64,000 bases of DNA from Lolium rigidum (Eukaryota > Streptophyta > Magnoliopsida > Poales > Poaceae). The notes under the pieces were generated by a model. That model had not been told where the DNA came from. It was given only the letters and a program-made list of their open reading frames with translations, and did no database searches. Shown in pieces: positions 48,099 through 59,531 of this stretch; the stretch's first letter is position 1, and each line of letters opens with the position of its first letter. Where the stretch lies: positions 333,171,090 through 333,235,089 of the forward strand of contig NC_061514.1 of the NCBI RefSeq assembly GCF_022539505.1, given 5' to 3'. A program made the position numbers and the translations under genes.

Positions 48099-51000
48099 TG
48101 CACTAACCCTCTAATGAGTTGTTTCGAGTTTGGTGTGGAGGAAGTTTTCAAGGATCAAGAGAGGAGTATGATGCAACATGATCAAGGAGAGTGAAAGCTC
48201 TAAGCTTGGGGATGCACCCGGTGGTTCACCCCTGCATATATCAAGAAGACTCAAGCGTCTAAGCTTGGGGATGCCCAAGGCATCCCCTTCTTCATCGACA
48301 AATTATCGGGTTCCTCCCCTGAAACTATATTTTTATTCGGCCACATCTTATGTGCTTTTTCTTGGAGCGTCGGTTTGTTTTTGTTTTTGTTTTGTTTGAA
48401 TAAAATGGATCCTAGCATTCACTTTATGGGAGAGATACACACTCAGTTGTAGCATATGGACAAATATGTCCTTGGTTTCTACTCATAGTATTCATGGCGA
48501 AGTTTCTCCTTCGTTAAATTGTTATATGGTTGGAATTGGAAAATGATACATGTAGTAATTGCTATAAATGTCTTGGGTAATGTGATACTTGGCAATTGTT
48601 GTGCTCATGTTTAAGCTCTTGCATCATATGCTTTGCACCCATTAATGAAGAAATACATAGAGCATGCTAAAATTTGGTTTGCATATTTGGTTTCTCTAAG
48701 GTCTAGATAATTTCTAGTTTTGAGTTTGAACAACAAGGAAGACGGTGTAGAGTCTTATAATGTTTTCAATATGTCTTTTATGTGAGTTTTGCTGCACCAG
48801 TTCATCCTTGTGTTTGTTTCAAATAACCTTACTAGCCTAAACCTTGTATCGAGAGGGAATACTTCTCATGCATCCAAAATACTTGAGCCAACCACTATGC
48901 CATTTGTGTCCACCATACCTACCTACTACATGGTATTTTCCGCCATTCCAAAGTAAATTGCTTGAGTGCTACCTTTAAAATTCCATCATTCACCTTTGCA
49001 ATATATAGCTCATGGGACAAATAGCTTAAAAACTATTGTGGTATTGAATATGTAATTATGCACTTTATCTCTTATTAAGTTGCTTGTTGTGCGATAACCA
49101 TGTTTCTTGGGGAACGCCATCAACTCATTGTTGAATTTCATGTGAGTTGCTATGCATGTTCGTCTTGTACGAAGTAAGGGCGATCTACACTGAGTTGAAT
49201 GGTTTGAGCATGCATATTGTGAGAGAAGAACATTGGGCCGCTAACTAAAGCCATGATTCATGGTGGAAGTTTCAGTTTTGGACAAATATCCTCAAATCTC
49301 TAATGATAAAAGAATTAATTGTTGTCAAATGCTTAAAGCATTAAAAGAGGAGTCCATTATCTGTTGTCTATGTTGTCCCGGTATGGATGTCTAAGTTGAG
49401 AATAATCAAAAGCGAGAAATCCAAATGCGAGCTTTCTCCTTAGACCTTTGTACGGGCGGCATAGAGGTACCCCTTTGTGAAACTTGGTTAAAGCATATGT
49501 ATTGCGGTGATAATCCGGGTAGTCCAAGCTAATTAGGACAAGGTGCGAGCACTATTAGTACACTATGCATGAGGCTTGCAACTTATAAGATATAATTTAC
49601 ATGATGCATATGCTTTATTACTACCGTTGACAAAATTGTTTCATGTTTTCAAAATCAAAGCTCTAGCACAAATATAGCAATCGATGCTTTTCCTCTATGA
49701 GGACCATTCTTTTACTTTCAATGTTGAGTCGGTTCACCTATTTCTCTCCACCTCAAGAAGCAAACACTTGTGTGAGCTGTGCATTGATTCCTACATACTT
49801 GCTTATTGCACTTATTATATTACTCTATGTTGACAATATCCATGAGATATATATGTTACAAGTTGAAAGCAACCGCTGAAACTTAATCTTCTTTTGTGTT
49901 GCTTCAATACCTTTACTTTGAATTATTGCTTTATGAGTTAACTCTTATGCAAGACTTATTGATGCTTGTCTTGAAGTGCTATTCATGAAAAGTCTTTGCT
50001 TTATGATTCACTTGTTTACTCATGTCATACACATTGTTTTGATCGTTGCATTCTCTACATATGCTTTACAAATAGTATGATCAAGTTTATGATGGCATGT
50101 CACTCCAGAAATTATCTTTGTTATCGTTTTACTGCTCGGGACGAAGCGAGAACTAAGCTTAGGGATGCTGATACGTCTCCAACGTATCGATAATTTCTTG
50201 TGTTCCATGCCACATTATTGATGTTATCTACATGTTTTATGCACACTTTATGTCATATTCGTGCATTTTCCGGAACTAACCTATTAACAAGATGCCGAAG
50301 TGCCGATTCTTCGTTTTCTGCTGTTTTTGGTTTCGAAATCCTAGTAAAGAAATATTCTCGGAATTGGACGAAATAAAAGCCCGGAGGCCTATTTTCTCAC
50401 GAAGCTTCCGAGAAGTCCGAAGATGAAAGGAAGTGGGGCCACGGGGAGCCAAACCCTAGGGCGGCGCGGCCCCCCCTTGGCCGCGCCGCCTGTCATCTGG
50501 GCCCCTGTGCCCCCTCTCGACTTGCCCTTCCGCCTACTTAAAGCCTCCGTGACGAAACTTCCGATCGCGAGAGCCACGATACGGAAAACCTTCCGGAGAC
50601 GCCGTCGTCGCCGATCCCATCTCGGGGGATCCGGGAGATCGCCTCCGGCACCTCTGCCGGAGGGGAATCATCTCCCGGAGGACTCTACACCGCCATGGTC
50701 GCCTCCGGAGTGATGAGTGAGTAGTCTACCCCTGGACTATGGGTCCATAGCAGTAGCTAGATGGTTGTCTTCTCCCCATTGTGCTATCATTGTCGGATCT
50801 TGTGAGCTGCCTATCATGATCAAGATCATCTATACGTAATTCTATATGTTGCGTTTGTTGGGATCCGATGAATAGAGAATACTTGTTATGTTGATTATCA
50901 AAGTTATGCTTATGTGTTGTTTATGATCTTGCATGCTCTCCAGTTACTAGTAGAGGCTCCGGCCAAGTTTTTACTTTTAACTCCAAGAGGGAGTACTTAT

Positions 51001-51767
51001 GCTCGATAGTGGGTTCATGCTGCATTGACACATGGGACGATGACAGAAAGTTCTAAGGTTGTGTTGTGCTTGTTGCCACTAGGGATAAAACATTGATGCT
51101 ATGTCTAAGGATGTAGTTGTTGATTACATTACGCACCATACTTAATGCAATTGTACATTTGCTTTGCAACTTAATGCTTGGAGGGGTTCGGATGATAACC
51201 TGAAGGTGGACTTTTTAGGCATAGATGCGGTTGGATGGCGGTCTATGTACTTTGTCGTAATGCCCAATTAAATCTCACTATACTCATCATGATATGTATG
51301 TGCATTGTCATGCTCTCTTTATTTGTCAATTGCCCAAGCTGTAATTTGTTCACCCAACATGCTGTTCGTCTTATGGGAGAGACACCTCTAGTGAGCTGTG
51401 GACCCCGGTCCAATTCTCTTTACTTGAAATACAACCTCTTGCAATACTTGTTTTTCTTGTTTTCTCTGCAAACAATCATCTTCCACACAATACGGTTAAT
51501 CCTTTGTTACAGCAAGCCGGTGAGATTGACAACCTCACTTGTTTCGTTGGGGCAAAGTACTTTGGTTGTGTTGTGCGGGTTCCACGTTGGCGTCGGAATC
51601 TGCGGTGTTGCGCCGCACTACATCCCGCCGCCATCAACCTTCAACGTGCTTCTTGGCTCCTCCTGGTTCGATAAACCTTGGTTTCTTTCTGAGGGAAAAC
51701 TTGCTGCTGTGCTCATCATACCTTCCTCTTGGGGTTGCCCAACGAACGTGTGAAATACACGCCATCA
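48099..51767 (+). mobile_element. Element G: E-type non-autonomous Gypsy element, 5' part lost at gap
   Basis: Plus-strand copy with 2.07 kb of 3' internal noncoding DNA (48099-50168), a PPT-like tract before 50169 and a 3' LTR (50169-51767). Reverse complement of element F over nearly its whole length. It is followed at 51768 by element J sequence (flank GACAC). Confidence 0.87.
50169..51767 (+). repeat. Element G 3' LTR
   Basis: 1599 bp, TGATACGTCTCCAACGTATC start, ending ACGCCATCA. Compared with its relatives it shows TTCCGAGAAG where others have TTCCAGAAG or TTCTGGAAG context, another CAG-site indel. Confidence 0.9.
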
Positions 51768-51936
51768 GACACGTCGTGCAAGTGGGGGACACACGTCCTC
51801 CGCTTTTCCTGGCGCACGTACGGTAACGCCTGTTCTATTCCATCTCAGTAAAAATACCTTTTTACCCTTTTATCTACAAGATCTTTTTTCACCACACGAT
51901 TTCTTCATCCAACGGTGCATTGCTTCGCCCGATTCC

Positions 51937-51944
51937 TATATAAA
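51937..51944 (+). promoter_or_regulatory. TATA box of element J antisense gene
   Basis: TATATAAA in TTCCTATATAAACC, 120-180 bp upstream of the first antisense coding sequence. Good match to a plant core promoter. Confidence 0.6.
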
Positions 51945-52069
51945 CCTTTCTTCAACCTCGGTTCACTCCTTCGCTTGCGCCTGTCTATCATTCTTTGCAA
52001 AAACTTCCCTGCGCCCAATTCTCTTTGATCTTCCGCACGCACGAACATTGCTTTCCCGGTTGCCGTTGA

Positions 52070-54788
52070 TGCCACCGCGCACGCGACTCACTCGCTCACG
52101 AGTACTCCCGAGTCCAAGATGGCGGCGAAGATCTTGAATGGGAGAGATCTAAAATCTCCAACCAAGACGTCAACATGCTTGAAGAGGCTTGGCCGATGAA
52201 GAAAGAAGACGCCATCCAGCTTTCCCAGCGAAGAAAGCTACCCAAACCCTCCAATGGAGTGCAGGGTTAGTTTCGTTGATCACCTCATCCGCGGCCTTTA
52301 CGCCCCAATTCACGATTTCCTCCGCGGCCTTCTTTTTGTTTATGGGATTCAACGCACCGAGTGACCCCCAATTCCATCCTCCATATTTCCATTTTTATCA
52401 CGCTGTGCGAAATGCTTCCTTGGAATCCCTCCTAGCTGGGCTCTGTGGAAACGCATTTTACGCCTCCGCCGCAATGGCTCCCACAACGCCACCTATAACA
52501 TAGGCGGCGTTGTTATCTGTGTCCGGCCGGCGTTGATTACTTCGACGTCAAATTTCTGATTACGTCCAAGGATGGCGCAAAAGGTGGCTCTACATACACG
52601 AAGAAAGTGCCAATTCTGTGGAACACAACATAATCCCTTTCGACGGAAGTGCCAAAATTCAACGCCGCCGCTCATGGGATCTTGAAGCTTAGAAGAAGAG
52701 AAAAAGGCGACGAAGCACTTATGTCTCGTATTCATCGACTTCAAAATACTCGAGGCAAAGAGCTGCTGCGGTGTTCAAATCACTTGCCTACTTTCTTAGG
52801 ATTAGAGTGCAGCCTCTTCGGGCTCGCAAAAATCCCCTTTGGACGTATCTTTGGTGAAAATGACGCCAATAGGCTCTCCAATGATCTTTCTTTGAAGGAC
52901 TTGGAGAAGCTGATTCGAAGAATTTCCTCGCTGAACAAGAAGGAGCCTATTCCCTCCTCTGGCCGCGTGGAACCATACGGCTCCGCCAATCCTCTCCCCG
53001 AGGTATTTTGTCTTCTCGAATTTTTATCTTGTTCGAACTTTCCACGCATCTCATTGTATTGATATCTCTCTAATTTTTCTGTTGTCGCTATTTTCTCTGC
53101 AGAACCATCCTACTATGGCTTCCCTTCCTCCTCTTCCGAGGATGGAGAAGTCGAAGAAAGGGCATTGTCACGATGACAATCAAGAAGCTCCGTCTTTTGT
53201 GAATGATCCAGTGGATTCTCGAAAGTCTGCGGGATCTTCCGAGGACACTACGTCGGTCCAATCTCCTCCTCCCGTTGTTTCTCCAAAAAGGAAAAGGAAG
53301 AGAAGTAACGCAGAAGATTCAGGCACTTCCAAAGCCGAAGAAGTTGATCCTTCACAGCAGAAGGAAACTTATGATCCATATCTCGCATCCCTCGTCGGCT
53401 CGTAAGTCACCTTGATTTCCCCTTATTTACGTAGTCGAAGTTTTTATCTTGTCTTGCTTTTTATGCTATTGATCCTCAATCGCAGTGATGACGAGGAGGA
53501 AGTACCAACTCGTGACGTGGCTCCTCGGACGAGCGCGTCACACACTTTGCTTGTATCGGAGACGGTAGTTGAAGGAGAAGAATCTTCGCCTCCTCAACAA
53601 AACGTCGTCACCACCACTCCTCCTTCAAGCCCCCTTGCTTCTTCACCAAAAAGGACAAGGGTTGAAACGATCATCGAGCCTGCCCCTCAATTGGGCGACT
53701 CTTCGACCCTGCTCTTGGATGATGTAAGTTTGTCGATATCTATATTTCCTCTATTTTGCTTTTTCATGCCTTCACTCTTTTTTCATGCCGATGTTTCTCT
53801 TGCTTTGTTCTTCTTTGACAGCCCATGATCAAAGATCTTATCCGCATCGGATCCCAATTCATTAGATGCAGTGAGTATGCCGGTGGAAGCTGAAGGTAAC
53901 AACCTTTATACTTGCCGTTCTTTACGACTTTTTGCTCCTGTTGTTTGTCGCAATTTTTTGATCTTTCCTCCCTTTTTTTATCTCGACGAGAGAAACTTGC
54001 GAGAGGCCAATAAACGTGCCGACGCACTTGCTCAAAAGCTGGAGCAAAGTGAGGCAGCTCGCAAGAAAGCCGAACTTGTTGCTAGCGAAGCTAAAGCCGA
54101 GAGCGATGAAGCCGAGACCAAAAGCTGCTAGTGTCGAGGACTGCGAGAAAAAGACTTGAGGATGCTTGAATACTGCTTAAACGAGCATAAAGTTGCACAA
54201 GCTGCTCGTGAGCGAGGGATCCTCAAGCGTCCGAAATCACAAAGTCGACGTGCTGAAAGTAATATTATCGATCCCTTCTATTTTTTAGTGGACTTCCTGT
54301 TTCTTGTTTTTTGATTAATGTTTTGTTTCTGTGGCAGCTCAAACAAACCAAGGTTTTGATCCGGAGAATCCCGTCAATGACCCTCTCCTTGACGCACTTT
54401 CTTATACGGAGCTTCATGGGTCCGAAATTCGTGAAGGCGTGGCAAATGCTAGTGCGGGATTGTCGACGATTGTTCCCCTACTTCTTCCAGAAGAAGAGGA
54501 GCCCCCGACTTTCCTTGCCCTTGCCAAGAGCTTCAACTCATCGAGAAGACCTTGGGTGAAGATGCGTCGGGGAAAACATGAAGATTCTTGTCGAAAGCAT
54601 CTTGTTGCCCTGGTTGCTTGACAGCCAACAGTGTTGTTGATTGGATGAAAGTTGGCGACACCGATCAAATAGAGCAATCGAGATGGAGGTCGCTGATTAA
54701 GGCAGCCAAGCCCAACACGAAGAAAATCTTGGCATATCTCGGGATCAAGCCGGCTTCGACTCCTAGCTCATCGAGGCCGGAGGTCTAG
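52070..54788 (+). pseudogene. Antisense gene of element J, decayed
   Basis: Homolog of the element I gene. Around 52260-52560 several frames carry pieces of the plant transposon domain (IHDFLRGLLFVYGI, later a GIPPSWALWKRI-like stretch), with stops and shifts between. 52649-53005 encodes LSNDLSLKDLEKLIRRI before a donor near 53006. Later exons follow: acidic/Ser-rich at about 53102-53403 and 53487-53722, a coiled coil at about 53985-54131 (REANKRADALAQKLEQSE), and 54338-54788 ending PSSSRPEV. Many small indels break the frame, more than in element I. Start uncertain: candidate ATGs at about 52069 and 52118. Confidence 0.7.
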
Positions 54789-54964
54789 TTGCATGCCTCC
54801 TTGTTTTTCTTTCTCTGTTTCTTTTGCTCTTGTCGCCAAAGTAGTTATTTGGCGATACGTACTTCTTTAGCTCCCCTGTAAGGTCTTTGTAACTATCCCG
54901 AAAGATTAATGAAAACTCTATCTTTGCTTGTTGATTGATATTGTCTTGTTTTATTAAATTTCAG

Positions 54965-55951
54965 TTGGTATTTGATAACTATACGCCATCTTCCGCTCCT
55001 TCCAATATTTCGCCTTCTTCTTCTCGCTCAAGGAGAGCTCTTGCTGATACTACACTGTCGAAGATTCCTTGCCGCAAGAATTGGATGAACTTCGGCGAGC
55101 AACTTCGAGTATGCGAAGAAGCAAACACTTGTGATGTTGGAAAAGTCTCGTAAGTCATCCGAAGCCGAAAAATTGCACTTGACAAGCTCGCGAGGCCGTG
55201 GCTGCTAGGGAAATTGCTGCTTCGAGGCTGAAAAGGCGGCTGCTCGAGAGAATTTCATGCTCGAGTTAATGAATGAAGCCGGTGCGGATATGTCGGGTAT
55301 GCTTGTTTCATCCTCAATATCTTCCGTCTTCATGCTACGTCTCTTAAAGTTTTACTTGCTCCTTTGTTTTAATAGGTTCCTTTGCGATACTTGTTGCCGA
55401 AGAGGAGAGGGTAAATACTAGGGCAAACCTCCTTGTTAACCTTTCCCTTGATCATGGTTCTCTGTTTTGGGCTACCCCGGAGAGGACCCGCCAGTTAGTC
55501 GAGATTTCGGGATCGCGCCTCTCAAACTCGTGACTTCCTTGACTTCGTACCAAGACCACTGTCTATGGTTTATAACTCCATGTTTCCTCGGAACGTTCAA
55601 CCAAAAACTCTTCCCGAGTTAATGGAGAAATTTAAGGATGCCGACAGGATCCATGACTTTGTCAAAGCTCAACTGGTAGCTGGCGCCAGATTTGCCCTTA
55701 TCATGCTTCAGATCTGCCACTCAAAGCTTGACATGACCCAAGTTGTTGCGAAAGTTCATGAGAAGGTACGGCGCCGAAGAGTTGGTGTCGATCGTATTGA
55801 CACAAAGGTTTCGCCTATAGCTGAAGAAATGATTGAAGACCTTCTTCGGATGGATGCCGACTTTTTTGCAGATGGTCATTATGCTGATTTTCTTGGCGCT
55901 GCTCTCGAAGAAAACAGAATTACCCTTGATGATATATTGAATCATGACTAA
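54965..55951 (+). pseudogene. Second antisense coding segment of element J
   Basis: Begins after an acceptor AAATTTCAG at 54964, again without its own ATG, exactly as in element I. It starts Ser-rich (SSAPSNISPSSSRSRRAL). The conserved C-terminal domain is in frame from 55565: MVYNSMFPRNVQPKTLPELM, then RIHDFVKAQLVAGARFAL. It ends with an acidic ~90-residue tail. The segment between 55160 and 55560 is frameshifted. Confidence 0.65.
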
Positions 55952-56226
55952 TTATTTTCCTTTGGTAGACAATTCTTCCTTGTAAATCATGATTGTGATT
56001 ATATTGTGAAGTAAACATCGTATTTCTATATTTGTCTAGCCCCCGAGTGTTTTCGGTGGCTATTCACTGTATTTGTATAATGCGAGGTTTTGAACCAAGA
56101 CATTTATTCAATATGTAGTTTTGGCGAATATCAGCCCCCGAGCTTCTTTGTTGAATACTATTTTGTATTTTTATTGACTCACGAGGTATTTTAATACCAA
56201 GGCAAGGCTTTTCTTTTTTCGAGGAA
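55952..56226. other. Junction between antisense genes and gag remnant in element J
   Basis: No ORF. Two PPT-like words, TAGCCCCCGAGTG (56037) and CAGCCCCCGAGCT (56131), lie where protease and pol would be in a full element. They mark the likely deletion zone. Confidence 0.6.
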
Positions 56227-57380
56227 CTATATTGAAATTCGTCGGGTTGATACAAACGCCGTTCCCATGGCTTCAGCTCCTGCTATTGCCATGTTGTACA
56301 AAGCCTCCCTTGGATCTCCTGGAGGTGGCCTGGATGCAAGGATAAAGGCTTGTGTCGCCATATACCCAGCTTCTGGTGTCTTGGGGATAATATTCCCTCT
56401 TGTGTCTATCGACATAAAAGACATGTCGAGATTTTGAACCAGGTACTCTCTTTCTCCTTCAGGTATGTGTTGCAATCTGGACCTTGCTCTGTTCCGAGCT
56501 TCTCTATGGCTATCTCCCGAGGTTCCAGATTGTCGACTTAGTTCACGCCCTTCGTCCGCTTGACGCGGAAGCTGCCTCCTTTCTTCTGTTTAAAGCTTCG
56601 CTGCTGTTTTCCGAGTTCTCTTCCAGCTCGGCGAGTCTATATTGATAAGCTTGCGGTTCTTGGACTCATGCGTGATTGTCGTCATGGGCTCCGAACCATC
56701 TAAAGCTTTTGCAGCTCTATCCCGTGGCTGTTTGTGGAAGTTGAACTCTGACGCGTGGTGTGGGCCCGACATATTTAGTGCCCATACCTCTCCTTAGATC
56801 TGAGGGATCGACATAGGGATTGCCCAAATCGTCGAAAGCCTCTGATGTTTCCTCTTGATCCTCAATGGCATAAATCTGATGATATTTTGTACTCAGATCT
56901 ATGTTGGGTTTGGTGACATCATCATTGAGATTGATGAAGACCTTGCCCACTGTGATAGATTTGTCGATGAAGTCGTAACTGTCGACATCGCTTGAGCCAT
57001 CGCTTATATATGAGTCCGCAGATGACTCAAACGACATGTCGCTGAGATCTTGGCGAGTTTCTCTCTTGCTCTGGTGCTGACGTAACGTGTTGCCGAAGTT
57101 TCTTCTTCTCCTGACTCGGTTGACGATGTATAGCTTGAAAAATCGGAATCGACCGCCGACGATCCCGACGAAATCGAATTTCGACACGATACGATCCTTC
57201 CTTCTTGACGCGAAAGTGAAACCTTCCGAACGTCATCTCCATGGGCTCCGCCAGATACGCATATGCATCCAAACGGGAGGGTGGGTGAGGAACAAAATCG
57301 ACAGGACCAGCAGTGATCTGTTTACCTCGATCCATTGCGTTGCTTGCGGTTGACGATGTCGAAGATCTTGAACGTGCCAT
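56227..57380 (-). pseudogene. gag N-terminal remnant of element J
   Basis: Starts at ATG 57380 (MARSRSSTSSTASNAMDRGK), about 25 bp from the PBS. Reading moves between frames (57380-57027, 57187-56717, 56475-56227). It keeps a segment with FVPHPPSRLDAYAYLAEP, an acidic middle (SYISDGSSDVDSYDFID) and DLRRGMGTKYVGPTP. The recognisable gag core and zinc finger are missing. Confidence 0.6.
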
Positions 57381-57404
57381 CGAGATCAGATCCTTACGCC
57401 TCTA

Positions 57405-57425
57405 GTTCCCACAGACGGCGCCAAT
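57405..57425 (-). promoter_or_regulatory. Primer-binding site of element J
   Basis: The minus strand reads ATTGGCGCCGTCTGTGGGAA directly after the LTR end, the PBS common to many grass Gypsy elements. I do not name the tRNA. Confidence 0.75.
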
Positions 57426-57809
57426 TGACAAGGTATCAACTTGTCAATGCCTATGGATTGTAGGCTAGGGTTTAGTTGGAAGTAGAGGGCAAGTAGATCT
57501 CGAAGGTTTCAGCCGAAAAGTACTCGATGATTATGAAAACTAGGTTTTGTAAACAATGATTCGATGATCTCTTCGTCCCTCGACTCCCCCTTTATATAGG
57601 AGGCGGAGCCGAGGGTTTCGTTTTGTACAAGTTACAGAGTCCGGGACGGTTTCTAACTCATCCCGTAGATTACAAATAGCACTTCCTATTACAACTCTAA
57701 CTTTCCTTAATATATCTTGGGCTCCCGAATCTTCTTATTCTTTGAGTAGTGGGCCTTCAATAAACCCCGGGTACTATCTTCGGCAGGCCCATTAGGGATG
57801 CCTATGTCA
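57426..57809 (-). repeat. Element J 5' LTR
   Basis: 384 bp, minus strand from TGACATAGGCATCCC to CTTGTCA, giving matching TGACA/TGTCA ends. TATA box TATATAAA on the minus strand at 57591-57598. Distinct from the element I LTR. Confidence 0.82.
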
Positions 57810-58044
57810 CTCGGGTCCCCACCTGGCTTGCCCTTCTGGCTCCGTCAATATTCTGGGAAAATAGGACCTTTCGCATAAATTCCGAGGATTTTCCTGAAAG
57901 TTGGATTTCTGCACAAAAACGAGACACCAGAGCAATTCTGCTGAAAACAGCGTTAGTTCGTGTTAGTTGCATCCAAAATACACAAATTAGAGGCAAAACA
58001 ATAGCAAAAGTGTTCGGGAAAGTAGATACGTTTTGGACGTATCA
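57810..58044 (-). repeat. Fragment K: truncated LTR start
   Basis: The minus strand starts TGATACGTCCAAAACGTATC at 58044, an LTR terminus related to, but different from, those of A, D, E, F and G. Only 235 bp remain because element J inserted at 57809. It marks the edge between the repeat block and the low-copy region. Confidence 0.75.
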
Positions 58045-59525
58045 GGCGGCGCGGGTGGGGCCAGGGCGACACGACTGGGGCGGAGCGGGCGGGCCGGGGC
58101 TGGGGCAGGACAGGGCGGAGCTGGAGCGGGGCGGGACGGCCAGCATCGACCTCGGCCGGACGTACGTGGCTAGACGTGGGTGGATGGAGAAAGGTAGAAG
58201 AAGAAGAAGGAGGAAATGGAATTTTTTTTAGAGTTTTAGTTTACAGGTTCTGATCTGTGCCGGTACTTTTTAGATCCGTAAATACGATTTTGATGGACTG
58301 AACTCGCATTTTACGGTTCACATATTTACAGACGTCTGTTAGAGATACTCTAAGACGTACTTCCTTCGATCCCTTTTAATTGACTTGGACGGAAGGAGTA
58401 GATGCTTACAGATATATCTATATACACTAGCGGAAATACATTTTTAATTCCATGTGCATGCACGTTCGATATTATATGTGTGTGCAGGCTAATTTTTGCG
58501 GAAAACCAACATTTGTTGTATACGGTGTAAAAAGATTTTAAAAATGTTTTATTAAGAGCTATTTTAGCACAGAATTTCCTCTTTTATACACACGGTACAT
58601 ACAATATCGGTTTTTTTGTTAAAAATGACTTTGCGAGCACATAGAACTAGCATGTATATATACGCTAATTTTTTTTTAGAATTTTATGACATTTTAAAAT
58701 ACGTTTAAAACTCATTAAAAAAGAGGAGCATCTACTCTTAGGTGCAAAAACGTCTTGTTCTATATACTCACCCTATGAAGCTACGCACCTACTACACCTA
58801 CCTCGATCTATGGGTATCATCGAAAGACCGGATCCGAGAGACTAATCCAACGGATTTTGAGATTGCCGAAGCTACCACAATCGTCCTACTATCGATGGAA
58901 ATATCGCCTTCCATCAAAAGAATATTTTATTTTTATATAAGAAATTAAAATGTTAAGTCCGAGGTTCGCTATCCTCCTAACCATCCAACAACGGGTCGTT
59001 GGATAGTCATTTTAAGTTGGGAATGGTGCTGGCAAAAGTGGATATTTTGGTGTGGGTTTTGATGTGTCGTTAATTGGGTTGGGTTAAAATGGATGTTGGG
59101 TTGGGAGCGGTGCAGGCTTGCCGATGGGCCTGCCTGGAGCAATGCGGTTTGGAGTTAGACCGAAAGATCAGAAACAGGCTCAAACCGTAGGTTCAACCCA
59201 CATTAATCGATCGGGTCCACCCTTCTCTCTACGGCCCTAACGTCCTGACCATCAAATCCCCTCCTCGTTTGCCCCCATTCCTGCACCACCGGCCGCCGCC
59301 GTCGTCACCGCCCTGAACAACTACCGCCACAACCTTGCACCACCTCCCCGCGCCACTACGCTGCTCTCGGCCTCTCTCCTTGCAAAGCATACCTCCCTCC
59401 TTGGTCCCTGCCCTCGATGTATTCTTGATCGCCGGCGCCCCGGGCCAAGCAGGAGTGGTCATTCGTCTACGACTACTACCCACGGAAGCCCCTTCTCCTT
59501 CGACCAAGGATAAGGTCAGCTTTCA
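58045..59525. other. Low-copy intergenic DNA
   Basis: GC-rich at 58045-58190, then AT-rich to about 59000. 58200-58350 resembles a degenerate MITE end (AGAGATACTCTAAG). A 39-bp Stowaway-like remnant with TA flanks lies at 58360-58398 (CTTCCTTCG...GGACGGAAGGAG). Around 58983-59004 a short hairpin (ATCCAAC/GTTGGAT) is seen. Frames at 58742-58948 and 59335-59637 match nothing I recognise. Confidence 0.5.
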
Positions 59526-59531
59526 ATTAGA

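Larger units (their letters stand above)
51768..57809 (-). mobile_element. Element J: pol-less Tat-type Gypsy derivative retaining antisense genes
   Basis: Minus-strand element with 5' LTR (57809-57426), PBS, the N-terminal part of gag (57380-56227), then directly the antisense gene region (55951-51937, coding on plus). Protease, RT, RNase H and integrase are absent, and no space is left for them between 56227 and 55951. Cut on the left by element G. The element inserted in an LTR of another element, leaving stub K on its right. Confidence 0.8.

Noticed and set aside
44161..51767. A single palindromic transposon
   Set aside because: Outer flanks do not form a target duplication and both outer LTRs are 3' LTRs, so two elements plus missing sequence fit better.
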